Assembly (NCBI GenBank): GCA_903970165.1
Contig: CAJCHZ010000087.1
Coordinates: 1 to 40,634, forward strand
Length of the DNA stretch: 40,634 bases
DNA from: Betaproteobacteria bacterium
GTDB taxonomy: Bacteria; Acidobacteriota; Terriglobia; Acidiferrales; UBA7541
Direction of reading: 5' to 3'
Program-made: the position numbers and the translations under genes
Notes under the pieces: generated by a model
Told to the model about the DNA's origin: nothing
Databases searched by the model: none
Seen by the model: only the letters and a program-made list of their open reading frames with translations
Shown: positions 15,566 through 23,547 of the stretch, one piece after another
How the letters are laid out: the number at the start of each line of letters is the position of its first letter
Position numbering within the stretch: position 1 is the first letter of the stretch

Positions 15566-16672
15566 TTACGCCGTCAAAAATCGCCAGCCGAGGCTCGCTC
15601 CCGTAGCGGCAAGCTGGAATACGCGCGTCTCTCCTACATGATACGCAAGCATTCGCTCAAACAGATGCGGCCCCGCTTCCAGTATGCGCATTGTACGTTT
15701 TCGCATTCCCGTTTCACGGTCGAGCAGCAACAGCAACTTTCCCATGAGCCGCGGCCTGCGAAGCATACGACGATGCGCTTTCTCATAAAGCCTAAGATCG
15801 CCTTCCACGAGAGCGGCAGCCAGTTCGTGCGCCTGGCGAAAGCTCAGGCATAGTCCTTCGCCCGTAATTGCATCTACGCCGCCGGAGGCATCCCCGATCA
15901 GAGCAATCTTTCCCCGAGTCACATTTTTCAGATAAAAATTGCCGGTCATCGCGCCGCGTTCCGAGCTGGCGTGTGCACACTGCTTCAATCGCGTTTCCAG
16001 TTTTGAAAAACTGCGCAATGTTTCATCAAACCGTGAACCCGCTCGGTTTGAAATCAGCACTACGCAAATCTCATCCTCGCTGACGGGAGTAATGTACGCC
16101 TGCGCTTTTTCTCCCCAATGAACTTCCGTGAAATCGGTCCAGGGACTCAACCTGTAATGACGCCGGTAAGCAAACCTGCCCCTCTGCAAACTTGGGCTCT
16201 CCAACCCGCTCCACCGGCGGACCAGCGAGCGGCTCCCATCTGCACCAATGACCCAGCGCGCAGAGATTTTATTCCCGCAAGCAGTGGCGCCGGCTTCAGT
16301 AAGACTAGTGATGGGCGCGTTCCAATAAAGCACAACTCCACAATCGCTCGCCCTCTTCACCATTCTTGCGTGCAACACCTCGCGCCGTATTCCAACCCCG
16401 CATCCACCGGAAAAAGAAGAGCTGACCGAGGCGTGCTCATCCTCAAAGCGAATTCCCCGAAGCGCCCAGCCATCCGTTTCGCGCAGTTCGATTCCGAGTT
16501 CGCGAAGCGCCTGTAGCGCGTCGGGCAGAAGCCCTTCTCCGCACGCTTTTGTAATAGGAGGCTTCGCGCCGTCAACGACGGACACTCGAAAGCCGCGTTG
16601 CCGCGCCGCGATGGCAACAGCCAGCCCTGCGGGGCCACCGCCAACAATCAAAACATCCGTCTCCTGCTGCAT
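15566..16672 (-). CDS. FAD-dependent oxidoreductase, geranylgeranyl-reductase-like
   Basis: A 368-residue flavoprotein. An N-terminal dinucleotide-binding motif (VLIVGGGPAGLAVAI) is followed by KACGEGLLPDALQAL, the mid-domain FAD motif WVIGADGSRSLVRRW and the C-terminal FAD motif KIALIGDASGGVDAITGEGL. This layout fits the geranylgeranyl-reductase/UbiH-like group, which reduces or hydroxylates isoprenoid, quinone or polyketide lipids. No transmembrane segment is seen. A good ribosome site (GGAG five bases before ATG) supports the start. It heads an operon with a YceI lipid-binding gene, which suggests a lipid or isoprenoid substrate; the substrate is not determinable here. Confidence 0.82.
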   Translation of the reverse strand: MQQETDVLIVGGGPAGLAVAIAARQRGFRVSVVDGAKPPITKACGEGLLPDALQALRELGIELRETDGWALRGIRFEDEHASVSSSFSGGCGVGIRREVLHARMVKRASDCGVVLYWNAPITSLTEAGATACGNKISARWVIGADGSRSLVRRWSGLESPSLQRGRFAYRRHYRLSPWTDFTEVHWGEKAQAYITPVSEDEICVVLISNRAGSRFDETLRSFSKLETRLKQCAHASSERGAMTGNFYLKNVTRGKIALIGDASGGVDAITGEGLCLSFRQAHELAAALVEGDLRLYEKAHRRMLRRPRLMGKLLLLLDRETGMRKRTMRILEAGPHLFERMLAYHVGETRVFQLAATGASLGWRFLTA

Positions 16673-16740
16673 GCTTTCTCCGCCTCACCGGCCTTGTCCG
16701 CTGGGCCGCGCCGTCCATCGGGGTGCCTATCTTTTTAGAT

Positions 16741-16839
16741 GTTCGCAGCAAGGTTAGGATGCCGGTGTCGCATGGAAACTTGGCTCGGGCGAGTGAACCA
16801 TCAGAATCTGTCCTATAAATGCTTCTTATCGCTGCGAAC
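16741..16839. repeat. Separated 9-bp inverted repeat GTTCGCAGC / GCTGCGAAC
   Basis: GTTCGCAGC at 16741-16749 and its exact complement at 16831-16839 flank the region between the divergent FAD-reductase and ilv operons. They may be two sites for one regulator, or chance. Nothing else recognisable lies in 16673-16859. Confidence 0.2.
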
Positions 16840-16859
16840 AATACTATTAATTGGACTGA

Positions 16860-16887
16860 TTGACTATCCGCCCCTCATTCTGATACC
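16860..16887 (+). promoter_or_regulatory. Candidate sigma-70 promoter of the ilv leader
   Basis: TTGACT (16860-16865) is a near-consensus -35 box; GATACC (16882-16887) at 16 bp spacing is a weak -10. Transcription would begin near 16894, just before the leader peptide start at 16908. The -10 match is poor, so the exact start needs mapping. Confidence 0.3.
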
Positions 16888-16907
16888 TTGATGGCGGACA
16901 AAACAGC

Positions 16908-17018
16908 ATGTTCACTGTCGCCATTCCGAATGCACCGGCCGCTACTGCTCTGATTTCGCGGGGTATTGTAGTTGTACGAATTATCCCTGTCGTTGCACGG
17001 GGAGCGACAAATAGATGA
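16908..17018 (+). CDS. Ile/Val-rich leader peptide of the ilv operon
   Basis: A 36-residue open frame from ATG 16908 to TGA 17016-17018. Residues 20-29 read IVVVRIIPVV, so eight of ten consecutive codons (16965-16994) are Ile or Val, the products of the operon downstream. The stop codon lies inside the first of three pairing segments, about 20 bases after the last Val codon, exactly the geometry needed for a translating ribosome to choose between an antiterminator and a terminator. The ribosome site is weak (GGAC about nine bases before ATG). A second frame (16891-16953) overlaps it and ends in three Leu codons plus stop; it is too far from the hairpins to be the main sensor. I regard this frame as a regulatory leader rather than a functional protein. 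Confidence 0.75.
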   Translation: MFTVAIPNAPAATALISRGIVVVRIIPVVARGATNR

Positions 17019-17082
17019 TGGCCTCCTAGCAAAGAATCACCAGAGAGTTTCGGGGCCATCATCCAAACCAGATGATGGCCTC
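17013..17082 (+). promoter_or_regulatory. Transcription attenuator: mutually exclusive antiterminator/terminator hairpins before ilvD
   Basis: Segment A, AGATGATGGCCTC (17013-17025), and segment C, the identical 13 bases at 17070-17082, both can pair with segment B, GGGGCCATCATC (17052-17063). A:B would be the antiterminator; B:C is the terminator because a T-run follows C. Segment A contains the leader peptide stop codon. A ribosome that reaches the stop masks A, so B:C forms and transcription ends; a ribosome stalled at Ile/Val codons leaves A free to capture B, so ilvDBNC is transcribed. The mechanism follows the established proteobacterial ilv/trp model; its use here is inferred from the sequence. 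Confidence 0.75.
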
Positions 17083-17090
17083 AAGTTTTT
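17052..17090 (+). terminator. Intrinsic terminator of the ilv attenuator
   Basis: GGGGCCATCATC (17052-17063) pairs with GATGATGGCCTC (17071-17082): ten Watson-Crick pairs, one G-U and one G-C, with the 7-base loop CAAACCA. After three bases comes TTTTT (17086-17090). It ends 56 bp before the ilvD start, with no gene in between, as expected for a leader terminator rather than an end-of-gene terminator. Confidence 0.8.
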
Positions 17091-17146
17091 CTAGCTTGTC
17101 TTAGTGGGTTAACACAACAAAAGAGCCCCTGGGAGAAAATGGAGCC

Positions 17147-18904
17147 GTGACGGAAACCTCGCTGAAACGCCGCAGCAGCGCCTTGATTGATGGTCCAAAT
17201 CGCGCAGGGGCACGCGCCATGTTCCGCGCCTGCGGACTTCGCGACGACGATTTTAAGAAGCCCCTTATCGGCGTCGCAAATACCTGGATTGAGATTGGCC
17301 CGTGCAACTATCACCTCCGCGAGCTTGCCGTGCATGTAAAGGACGGCATTAGAGCCGCGGGAGGCACGCCGCTCGAGTTCAACACCGTTTCCATCTCCGA
17401 TGGAATTACCATGGGCACGGAAGGGATGCGCGCTTCGCTCATCAGCCGCGAAGTGATTACAGATTCTATTGAATTGGTGACGCGCGGAAATATGTTTGAC
17501 GCGCTGGTTGTGCTGGTCGGATGCGACAAGACCATTCCCGCGGGTATTATGTCGCTGGCGCGCTTGAATATTCCCGGCCTGGTTCTCTACGGCGGCTCGA
17601 TTGCTCCCGGCAAATTTGAAGGCCACTCGGTCACCATTCAGGATGTTTACGAAGCCATTGGCAGCCATTCGCACGGAGACATGTCCGATGCCCGGCTGAA
17701 GGCGCTGGAAGACGTTGCTTGTCCCGGAGCAGGCGCTTGCGGCGGGCAATTTACCGCTAACACCATGGCGCTGGTCTGCGAATTTCTCGGCATTGCACCG
17801 ATGGGGCTTTCCAGCGTTCCCGCTACCGACGCAGGCAAAGCTCATTCTGGCCGTCGTGCCGGCGAGCTTGTGATGGAATTGCTGCGGAAAGATGTCACTC
17901 CTTCCAAAATCATTACGAAGTCTTCCATTGAAAATGCCATTGCCGGGGTTGCCGCTACCGGCGGATCAACGAACTCCGTCCTGCATTTGCTCGCCATTGC
18001 CAACGAGGCCAAAATTCCTCTGAATATTGATGATTTCGACCGTATCAGCTCGCGAACCCCGATTATCGCGGACCTCAAACCCGCCGGGCGATTTGTGGCC
18101 GTGGATATGTATGCGGCGGGAGGCACTGCGCTGGTTGCCAAGAGGCTGCTCGAGGCGAAACATTTGCACGGTGACGCTCTCACGGTCACAGGAAAAACGC
18201 TGGCTGAAGAAGCGGCCTCCGCGAAGGAAACTCCGAACCAGGAAGTTGTGCGAAAAATCGACTCGCCTTTGAAGCCAACGGGCGGCTTGGTCATTTTGAA
18301 AGGCAATCTCGCGCCCGATGGCTGCGTAATCAAAGTCGCCGGTCACGACTACAAGACTTTCCGCGGCCCGGCCCGCGTATTCGATAACGAAGAACTCGCC
18401 TTTGCCGCCGTAGACAAAAACCAGATAAAGGCAGGCGATGTTGTCGTCATCCGCTACGAAGGCCCGAAAGGCGGGCCCGGAATGCGCGAGATGCTCGCCG
18501 TGACGGCCGCGTTGGTCGGAGCGGGGCTCGAGGATTCCGTCGCGCTGCTCACCGATGGACGTTTCTCCGGCGCAACGCGAGGCTTCATGGTGGGCCACGT
18601 TGCTCCAGAGGCGGCCCATGGCGGGCCCATCGCGGCCATTGCAGACGGTGACATCGTTGTCTTCGATATTCCGGGCCGCAAGCTGAGCGTTGAGCTGTCG
18701 GATGCCGAGATTCAAAAGCGGCTCAGCTCATGGAAAGCTCCGGCGCCGCGTTTTGCGAACGGTGTGATGGCCAAATACGCGTTGCTGGTTTCGTCCGCCG
18801 CGGTTGGCGCGGTCACCTTGGTACCGGCATCCTTTGTATCATCGAGTCAGTCTCCAGCCGCTGCGCGGAATCCGTCGCAAGCGCAATTAGGAAGGACGCT
18901 ATGA
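17147..18904 (+). CDS. ilvD: Dihydroxy-acid dehydratase
   Basis: A 585-residue Fe-S enzyme converting 2,3-dihydroxy-isovalerate and 2,3-dihydroxy-3-methylvalerate to the keto acids of valine and isoleucine. Cluster cysteines are visible in GPCNYHL, GCDKT (Cys126) and CPGAGACGGQFTANTM (Cys192/198); the CGG-[MQ]-[YF]-TANTM form is like the [2Fe-2S] branch (plant and mycobacterial type) rather than the oxygen-labile [4Fe-4S] one. GTG 17147 gives the expected N-terminus (SSALIDGPNRAGARAMFRA); GGGAG lies 11 bases before it. The C-terminus extends some 30 residues past the usual end. It is the first gene of the ilvDBNC operon; its stop overlaps the ilvB start. Confidence 0.97.
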   Translation: MTETSLKRRSSALIDGPNRAGARAMFRACGLRDDDFKKPLIGVANTWIEIGPCNYHLRELAVHVKDGIRAAGGTPLEFNTVSISDGITMGTEGMRASLISREVITDSIELVTRGNMFDALVVLVGCDKTIPAGIMSLARLNIPGLVLYGGSIAPGKFEGHSVTIQDVYEAIGSHSHGDMSDARLKALEDVACPGAGACGGQFTANTMALVCEFLGIAPMGLSSVPATDAGKAHSGRRAGELVMELLRKDVTPSKIITKSSIENAIAGVAATGGSTNSVLHLLAIANEAKIPLNIDDFDRISSRTPIIADLKPAGRFVAVDMYAAGGTALVAKRLLEAKHLHGDALTVTGKTLAEEAASAKETPNQEVVRKIDSPLKPTGGLVILKGNLAPDGCVIKVAGHDYKTFRGPARVFDNEELAFAAVDKNQIKAGDVVVIRYEGPKGGPGMREMLAVTAALVGAGLEDSVALLTDGRFSGATRGFMVGHVAPEAAHGGPIAAIADGDIVVFDIPGRKLSVELSDAEIQKRLSSWKAPAPRFANGVMAKYALLVSSAAVGAVTLVPASFVSSSQSPAAARNPSQAQLGRTL

Positions 18905-20613
18905 AGCTTACTGGCGCGGAAATTCTCTGTGAATCGCTCACTCAGTTGGGTGTGCGGCATATTTTTGGTTACCCGGGCGGCGCGATTCTTCCCGTGTACG
19001 ACGCGCTTGGCAAATCCAAACTGCACCACGTTCTCGTGCGGCATGAGCAGGGGGCAACGCACATGGCCGACGGTTATGCGCGTGCCAGCGGCGGCATCGG
19101 CGTGGCCATGGCCACCTCCGGCCCTGGCGCAACCAACATGGTTACCGGCATTGCTACCGCTATGCTCGATTCGTCTCCCGTTGTTTGCATCACCGGACAG
19201 GTGAGCAGCAAATTGCTCGGTTCCGATGCCTTCCAGGAAATCGATATCACCGGCATCACCATGCCCATTACCAAGCACAATGTAGTCGTGTCTCGCGTGG
19301 AAGACATTGCCAGGACCGTGCGCGAAGCTTTTGTCATTGCCAACTCCGGCCGGCCCGGACCAGTGCTCGTTGATATCACCAAAGACGCACAGCAGGCTTC
19401 CTGCGAATTTGATTGGGATGCTGCCGCGCCAAAGTTGCCGCTAAAGCGCGTCCGCAACAGCCTCGATCAAGCGGAATTCGATCGCGCGATTGAATTGCTG
19501 AACAACGCGAAGCGGCCCGTCATTCTGGCGGGGCGCGGAATCATTCTGTCCGGCGCAATGCGCGCCTTTGAACAGTTCGTTCGTACCTGCAACATTCCCG
19601 TGGCTATGACGCTGCTCGGCATCGGCTGCTTCCCTGCTTCCGATCCAATGAATCTCGGCATGATGGGCATGCACGGCGAGGCGTGGGTCAATCATGCGAT
19701 TCAGGAGTCGGATCTTCTGATTGCGGTCGGCATGCGCTTCGACGACCGCGTCACCGGCGACCTCCGCACTTACGCGAAGGGCGCGCGCAAGATTCACATC
19801 GAAATTGACCGCGCCGAGATCAATAAGAACGTCGCAGTGGACGCAGCTCTCATCGGCGACGCTCGCGAGACGCTCGAGAAACTCACTCCGCACGTCGTCA
19901 ATCCAGACCGCGGCGCATGGCTCTCGCATATCAAGGAATTGAAGGGCGACTCCGCTGTGCGTGACATTCAAAGCTTGCCAGACAACGGCCATCTCTACGC
20001 TGCTCACGTCATCAATGATCTTTGGAAGGAAACTCGCGGCGAAGCCATCGTCGTCACCGACGTCGGCCAGCACCAGATGTGGGAGGCGCAGTATTACCAC
20101 CACAACCGGCCGCGCACGCTCATCACTTCGGGTGGATTGGGCACGATGGGTTTCGCGCTGCCGGCAGCGATCGGCGCCAAATTCGCCAACCCAGATTCCG
20201 AAGTCTGGGTCGTTGTGGGCGACGGCGGCTTCCAGATGACCATGTGTGAGCTTGCCACCGTCGTCCAAGAAAAAATCAACATCAAGATCGCCATCATCAA
20301 CAACGGCTATCTCGGCATGGTCCGGCAGTGGCAGGAATTTTTCTACGACAAGCGCTATGTCGCGACGCCCCTGGTCGCGCCGGATTTTGCGGCGCTTGCA
20401 AACGCCTTTGGAATTCGCGGCGAACGCATCACCCAGCGCGGTGATGTGCTTCCTACGATTCGCTCCGCCCGCGAATCCAAGGAAACCGTGCTCATTGATT
20501 TCCGCGTCGAACAGGAAGACTCCGTCTATCCGATGGTCCCCGCTGGCGCATCGCTTCATGAAATGATTCGTCGGCCCAACAATCCGCTCGTCGAAACGGC
20601 CATTGAGCCATAA
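18901..20613 (+). CDS. ilvB: Acetolactate synthase, large (catalytic) subunit
   Basis: A 570-residue thiamine-diphosphate enzyme making acetolactate and acetohydroxybutyrate, the first common step to Val, Leu and Ile. Seen in order: GVRHIFGYPGGAILPVYDAL with the cofactor-activating Glu in RHEQGATHMADGYARASG, the FAD-binding middle domain (about 195-330) and the ThDP motif GDGGFQMTMCELATV...NNGYLGMVRQWQ. ATG 18901 overlaps the ilvD stop (ATGA) and has AGGAAGGA just before; the open frame continues upstream within ilvD but those codons are not homologous to the family. It works with the ACT-domain subunit encoded 30 bp downstream. Confidence 0.97.
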   Translation: MKLTGAEILCESLTQLGVRHIFGYPGGAILPVYDALGKSKLHHVLVRHEQGATHMADGYARASGGIGVAMATSGPGATNMVTGIATAMLDSSPVVCITGQVSSKLLGSDAFQEIDITGITMPITKHNVVVSRVEDIARTVREAFVIANSGRPGPVLVDITKDAQQASCEFDWDAAAPKLPLKRVRNSLDQAEFDRAIELLNNAKRPVILAGRGIILSGAMRAFEQFVRTCNIPVAMTLLGIGCFPASDPMNLGMMGMHGEAWVNHAIQESDLLIAVGMRFDDRVTGDLRTYAKGARKIHIEIDRAEINKNVAVDAALIGDARETLEKLTPHVVNPDRGAWLSHIKELKGDSAVRDIQSLPDNGHLYAAHVINDLWKETRGEAIVVTDVGQHQMWEAQYYHHNRPRTLITSGGLGTMGFALPAAIGAKFANPDSEVWVVVGDGGFQMTMCELATVVQEKINIKIAIINNGYLGMVRQWQEFFYDKRYVATPLVAPDFAALANAFGIRGERITQRGDVLPTIRSARESKETVLIDFRVEQEDSVYPMVPAGASLHEMIRRPNNPLVETAIEP

Positions 20614-20643
20614 GAGCCGGCAGCAAGGAGCAAAGAGGACAAC

Positions 20644-21177
20644 ATGCAAACACTCGTAGCTTACGTCGAAAACAAACCGGGCGTTCTCAACCGCGTCTCG
20701 TCGCTTGCGCGGCGTTTGAACGTCAATATCGATTCTCTGACCGTTGGCCCCACGGAAAATCCTGAGATCGCTCGCATGACCATTGTCGCGCACACTGACG
20801 AAAAGGGCGGCCATCGCCTCGAAGCCAGCCTGGAAAAGCTCGTGGATGTACTTCTCGCGGAGAATATTTCCGAACGCGCCCTTCTGGAGCGAGACCTCGC
20901 CCTCATTAAGGTGCTCGCCGACCAGCAATCCCGCCCTCACCTGATGGAACTGATCAAGGTTTTTCGCGCGCGTGTTGTGGACGTCGCTCCCGAATCCCTG
21001 ATCATTGAGGTCTCGGGAACCGTCGAGAAAATCGACGGCCTTCTCGAAGTCCTAAAGCCGTTTGGCGTTTTAGAAATGGCCCGCAGTGGCCGCATCAGCA
21101 TGACCCGAGGCGGCGACCTGCTCCGGCCGCCGGTCCAGACAGCAGCAGCTTCGGAACAACCGGTAGCAGCAAGCTGA
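20644..21177 (+). CDS. ilvN: Acetolactate synthase, small (regulatory) subunit
   Basis: A 177-residue regulatory subunit (ilvN/ilvH type). The N-terminal ACT domain reads TLVAYVENKPGVLNRVSSLARRLNVNIDSLTVGPTE (feedback valine site), followed by the second domain (LALIKVLADQQSRPHLMELIKVFRARVVDV...SGTVEKIDGLLEVLKPFGVLEMARSGRI). It binds IlvB and confers end-product inhibition. GAGG six bases before ATG supports the start. Confidence 0.96.
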   Translation: MQTLVAYVENKPGVLNRVSSLARRLNVNIDSLTVGPTENPEIARMTIVAHTDEKGGHRLEASLEKLVDVLLAENISERALLERDLALIKVLADQQSRPHLMELIKVFRARVVDVAPESLIIEVSGTVEKIDGLLEVLKPFGVLEMARSGRISMTRGGDLLRPPVQTAAASEQPVAAS

Positions 21178-21388
21178 TAGGTGCTACAGATTCGGTAACC
21201 ACTTTAGGGTTATTCTAAATTCTTTAGATGCAATACTTACAAAAATTGAAGGTGGGGCAAAAGCACAACTGAAGATCACTGACAGTCGGCGCTCCCAGCT
21301 CCATGTGCTCCGCACTGGCAAGTTTAAGGGCTAGGGCATCTTGAATGGCTTCTAGCTCGCGGCCGCAAACCGGCCCCAAAGGAAGAAA
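21178..21388 (+). other. Spacer between ilvN and ilvC, no gene seen
   Basis: This 211-bp gap is unusually long for the inside of an operon. I see a small AT-rich dyad TCTAAA-ttc-TTTAGA (21215-21229 region) and a hairpin GGCCG-CAAAC-CGGCC just before the ilvC ribosome site, but no Ile/Leu/Val-rich leader and no T-run. It may contain a second promoter or an RNA processing site. Confidence 0.3.
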
Positions 21389-22426
21389 ATGGCAAATCTC
21401 TACTACGACGATTCCGCGGATCTCGCGCTTATCCAATCCAAGAAAGTGGCCATCATCGGCTACGGCTCTCAGGGACACGCCCATGCGCTGAACCTGCGTG
21501 ACAGCGGCGTAACCGTCTGCGTCGGGCTGCATGAAGGCAGTTCTTCGCGTTCCAAAGCGGAGAAGCAAGGCCTGACCGTGATGACTCCCGGGCAAGCCGC
21601 CAGATGGGCGGACGTCATCATGGTTCTTACGCCCGACACCAAACAGTCCAAGCTGTACCACGACGATATCGCTCCCCATCTCCACAAGGGCAAGACGCTG
21701 ATGTTCGCCCACGGCTTCAATATTCGCTTTGGGACGATCAAGCCACCGGCGGATGTGGACGTTTCCATGATTGCGCCCAAAGCGCCGGGCCACCGTGTGC
21801 GCGAAGTCTTTACCGAAGGCGGCGGTACACCCGCATTGATCGCAATCGAGCAGGACGCAAGCGGCCACGCCAAAGCGCTGGCGCTTTCCTACGCCAAGGG
21901 CCTTGGCTGCACGCGCGCGGGCGTTCTCGAGACGACGTTTACGGAGGAGACAGAGACTGATCTTTTCGGCGAGCAAGCGGTGCTGTGTGGCGGCGTCAGC
22001 GAGCTCGTAAAAGCAGGCTTTGACACCCTGCTTGCGGCGGGCTATCAGCCGGAAGTGGCCTATTTCGAGTGCATGCACGAGCTCAAGCTGATCGTCGATC
22101 TCATCTATCGCGGCGGGCTCAGCTACATGCGTTATTCCATCAGCGACACCGCGGAGCAAGGCGATTACAGCGCGGGGCCGCGCATCATCACCCAGCAGAC
22201 GCGCGAGGAAATGCGAAAGATCCTTGGCGAAATTCGCGACGGCAGCTTTGCGAAAAAGTGGATCAAGGAAAACGAAGAGGGCTGCCCGAACTTCCTCGCG
22301 ACCCGAAAGCGCGAGCAAAACCATCCAGTGGAGCAGCTCGGACCGAAACTTCGCGCCATGATGCCCTTCTTGCAGCCCGTGATTGCGCCGGGGCTGGAAG
22401 AGAAGGCCGCGGCAACGAAGAAATAA
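21389..22426 (+). CDS. ilvC: Ketol-acid reductoisomerase
   Basis: A 345-residue class I KARI, which isomerises and reduces acetolactate/acetohydroxybutyrate with NADPH and Mg2+. The Rossmann motif is GYGSQGHAHALNLRDSG, followed by the cofactor loop LHEGSSSRSKAE, APKAPGHRVREVF, and the metal-binding all-helical domain with DLFGEQAVLCGG and YFECMHELKLIVDLIYRGGL. AAGGA five bases before ATG 21389 supports the start. It is the last gene of the ilv cluster; no strong terminator is seen in the 87 bp after it. Confidence 0.97.
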   Translation: MANLYYDDSADLALIQSKKVAIIGYGSQGHAHALNLRDSGVTVCVGLHEGSSSRSKAEKQGLTVMTPGQAARWADVIMVLTPDTKQSKLYHDDIAPHLHKGKTLMFAHGFNIRFGTIKPPADVDVSMIAPKAPGHRVREVFTEGGGTPALIAIEQDASGHAKALALSYAKGLGCTRAGVLETTFTEETETDLFGEQAVLCGGVSELVKAGFDTLLAAGYQPEVAYFECMHELKLIVDLIYRGGLSYMRYSISDTAEQGDYSAGPRIITQQTREEMRKILGEIRDGSFAKKWIKENEEGCPNFLATRKREQNHPVEQLGPKLRAMMPFLQPVIAPGLEEKAAATKK

Positions 22427-22476
22427 CCGCGCATTCAACTGAACGTTCGACAAATTCCTATTTTACCGCTCGCCTG

Positions 22477-22505
22477 TTGACTTGTTTGCCGATTTAGGCA
22501 ATTCT
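22477..22505 (+). promoter_or_regulatory. Candidate promoter and small dyad before the RpiR-type regulator
   Basis: TTGACT (22477-22482) with AATTCT (22500-22505) at 17 bp is a plausible sigma-70 promoter, good at -35 and weak at -10. The spacer holds TTGCC-GATTTA-GGCAA (22486-22501), which could be an operator. The start of transcription would fall almost at ATG 22514, and no ribosome site is seen, so the mRNA may be leaderless. Confidence 0.3.
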
Positions 22506-22513
22506 CTGGCGCC

Positions 22514-23383
22514 ATGACTAGAAGACAACTTCCTTCTCCCGCGGCAGTTCCCTCTTTGGCGGAGCGCATTGAGATTCTGAGCTCGAAGCGCCAGGAGATT
22601 ATTCGCCCCATTCTGGAACACCCGCGCGAGTACGTTCTCCTCAGCGTGCGCGCGATGGCCAAGCGGCTCCGCACCGATCCTGCGACTGTCGTTCGCATCG
22701 TTCGCGGGCTGGGCTTCGCGAGCTACCGGGATTTTCAAAAGCATTTGCACGATCTTTCGATTGCATTCGCCACCTCGCTGGACACGATGGAATCTTCGGG
22801 GCGCGAAGCGAGCATGCCGGCCTATATTCGAGAGGCTTTGGAACAAGATCTCAAAAATTTGCACGGCCTTAAGAATAGCCTGGATGCCGCGCGGCTCACT
22901 TCTCTCGCAAAACGCGTTTACGACGCACGACGCATCGTGCTGCTTGCCGGCGACCTCGCTTCCTTTCTGGCAGACTACCTGGAATATCAGATAACGCTGC
23001 TGGGGTTGCCGGTTTTCAAGGGCACATCGGCTGGGCGAATCGCCCACCTTGTCCGCACCGTGAATAATCGCGATCTCGTTCTCGCGATCAGCTTCCGGCG
23101 CGGCCTTCGGCAGACCGTGGAAGGTGTGCACCTGGCGAAAGCGAGGGATGCGTACTGCATTGGGATCACAGACACTTATGTGTCGCCGCTGGCTCGCGAG
23201 TGCGACGAAGTTTTTCTGGCCTCGGTGGAATCTACCACCTTTGGCGCTTCGTATGCGGCTCCGGTCGCGTTGGTCAACTCCATTTTGGCTGCTTGCGCCC
23301 AGTACCGCCGCCCGCAAACGCTCGCCATCCTCAAGGAAATCGCCGAGGAGCAGCGCAAAGGCTTCCGCTGGTACACGGTCTGA
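22514..23383 (+). CDS. RpiR/MurR-family transcription regulator (HTH plus SIS domain)
   Basis: A 289-residue regulator. Residues about 15-90 form the RpiR-type HTH (SVRAMAKRLRTDPATVVRIVRGLGFASYRDFQKHL), and about 120-260 form a SIS sugar-phosphate-binding domain (ARRIVLLAGDLASFLADYLEYQITLLG, DLVLAISFRRGLRQTVEG). Members typically sense phosphosugars such as N-acetylmuramic acid 6-phosphate, glucosamine-6-phosphate or ribose-5-phosphate. The SIS Ser/Thr motifs are altered (FRRG where SxSG is common), so a sugar phosphate may not be the ligand. It precedes the VanX-type dipeptidase and the PBP4-amidohydrolase fusion on the same strand, so it may control cell-wall peptide use. Confidence 0.85.
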   Translation: MTRRQLPSPAAVPSLAERIEILSSKRQEIIRPILEHPREYVLLSVRAMAKRLRTDPATVVRIVRGLGFASYRDFQKHLHDLSIAFATSLDTMESSGREASMPAYIREALEQDLKNLHGLKNSLDAARLTSLAKRVYDARRIVLLAGDLASFLADYLEYQITLLGLPVFKGTSAGRIAHLVRTVNNRDLVLAISFRRGLRQTVEGVHLAKARDAYCIGITDTYVSPLARECDEVFLASVESTTFGASYAAPVALVNSILAACAQYRRPQTLAILKEIAEEQRKGFRWYTV

Positions 23384-23547
23384 CAAGTCTCCCCTAACTT
23401 TGAAACATTCGTTTCTTTGATTCACGGCAGAAGCGCCTTTTACATTGCTCCTGTGAAGCGCCTTGTCCGCCGGCCACACTTGCTGCATCGCGCGAGCTCT
23501 CATTCGGCAACATTTGTATCTCGCAGGAATTTCAATTCTCGGCTATC

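Noticed and set aside
16847..17062. A 71-codon minus-strand frame over the ilv leader
   Set aside because: It covers the attenuator segments in antisense, lacks a ribosome site and has no recognisable features.
18730..18900. Upstream extension of the ilvB frame
   Set aside because: It lies within ilvD in another frame; the ATGA overlap at 18901 with AGGAAGGA is the evident start.
19441..20940. A 499-codon minus-strand open frame
   Set aside because: Shadow of ilvB and ilvN, which are certain; GC-rich third positions keep the opposite frame open.
21228..21272. Short frame in the ilvN-ilvC gap as a possible second leader peptide
   Set aside because: Only two Leu and one Val codon in 14, and no alternative hairpins or T-run follow.
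21224..22453. A 409-codon minus-strand open frame reaching into the ilvN-ilvC gap
   Set aside because: Antisense to ilvC for most of its length and no family pattern; its last part in the gap is not enough on its own.
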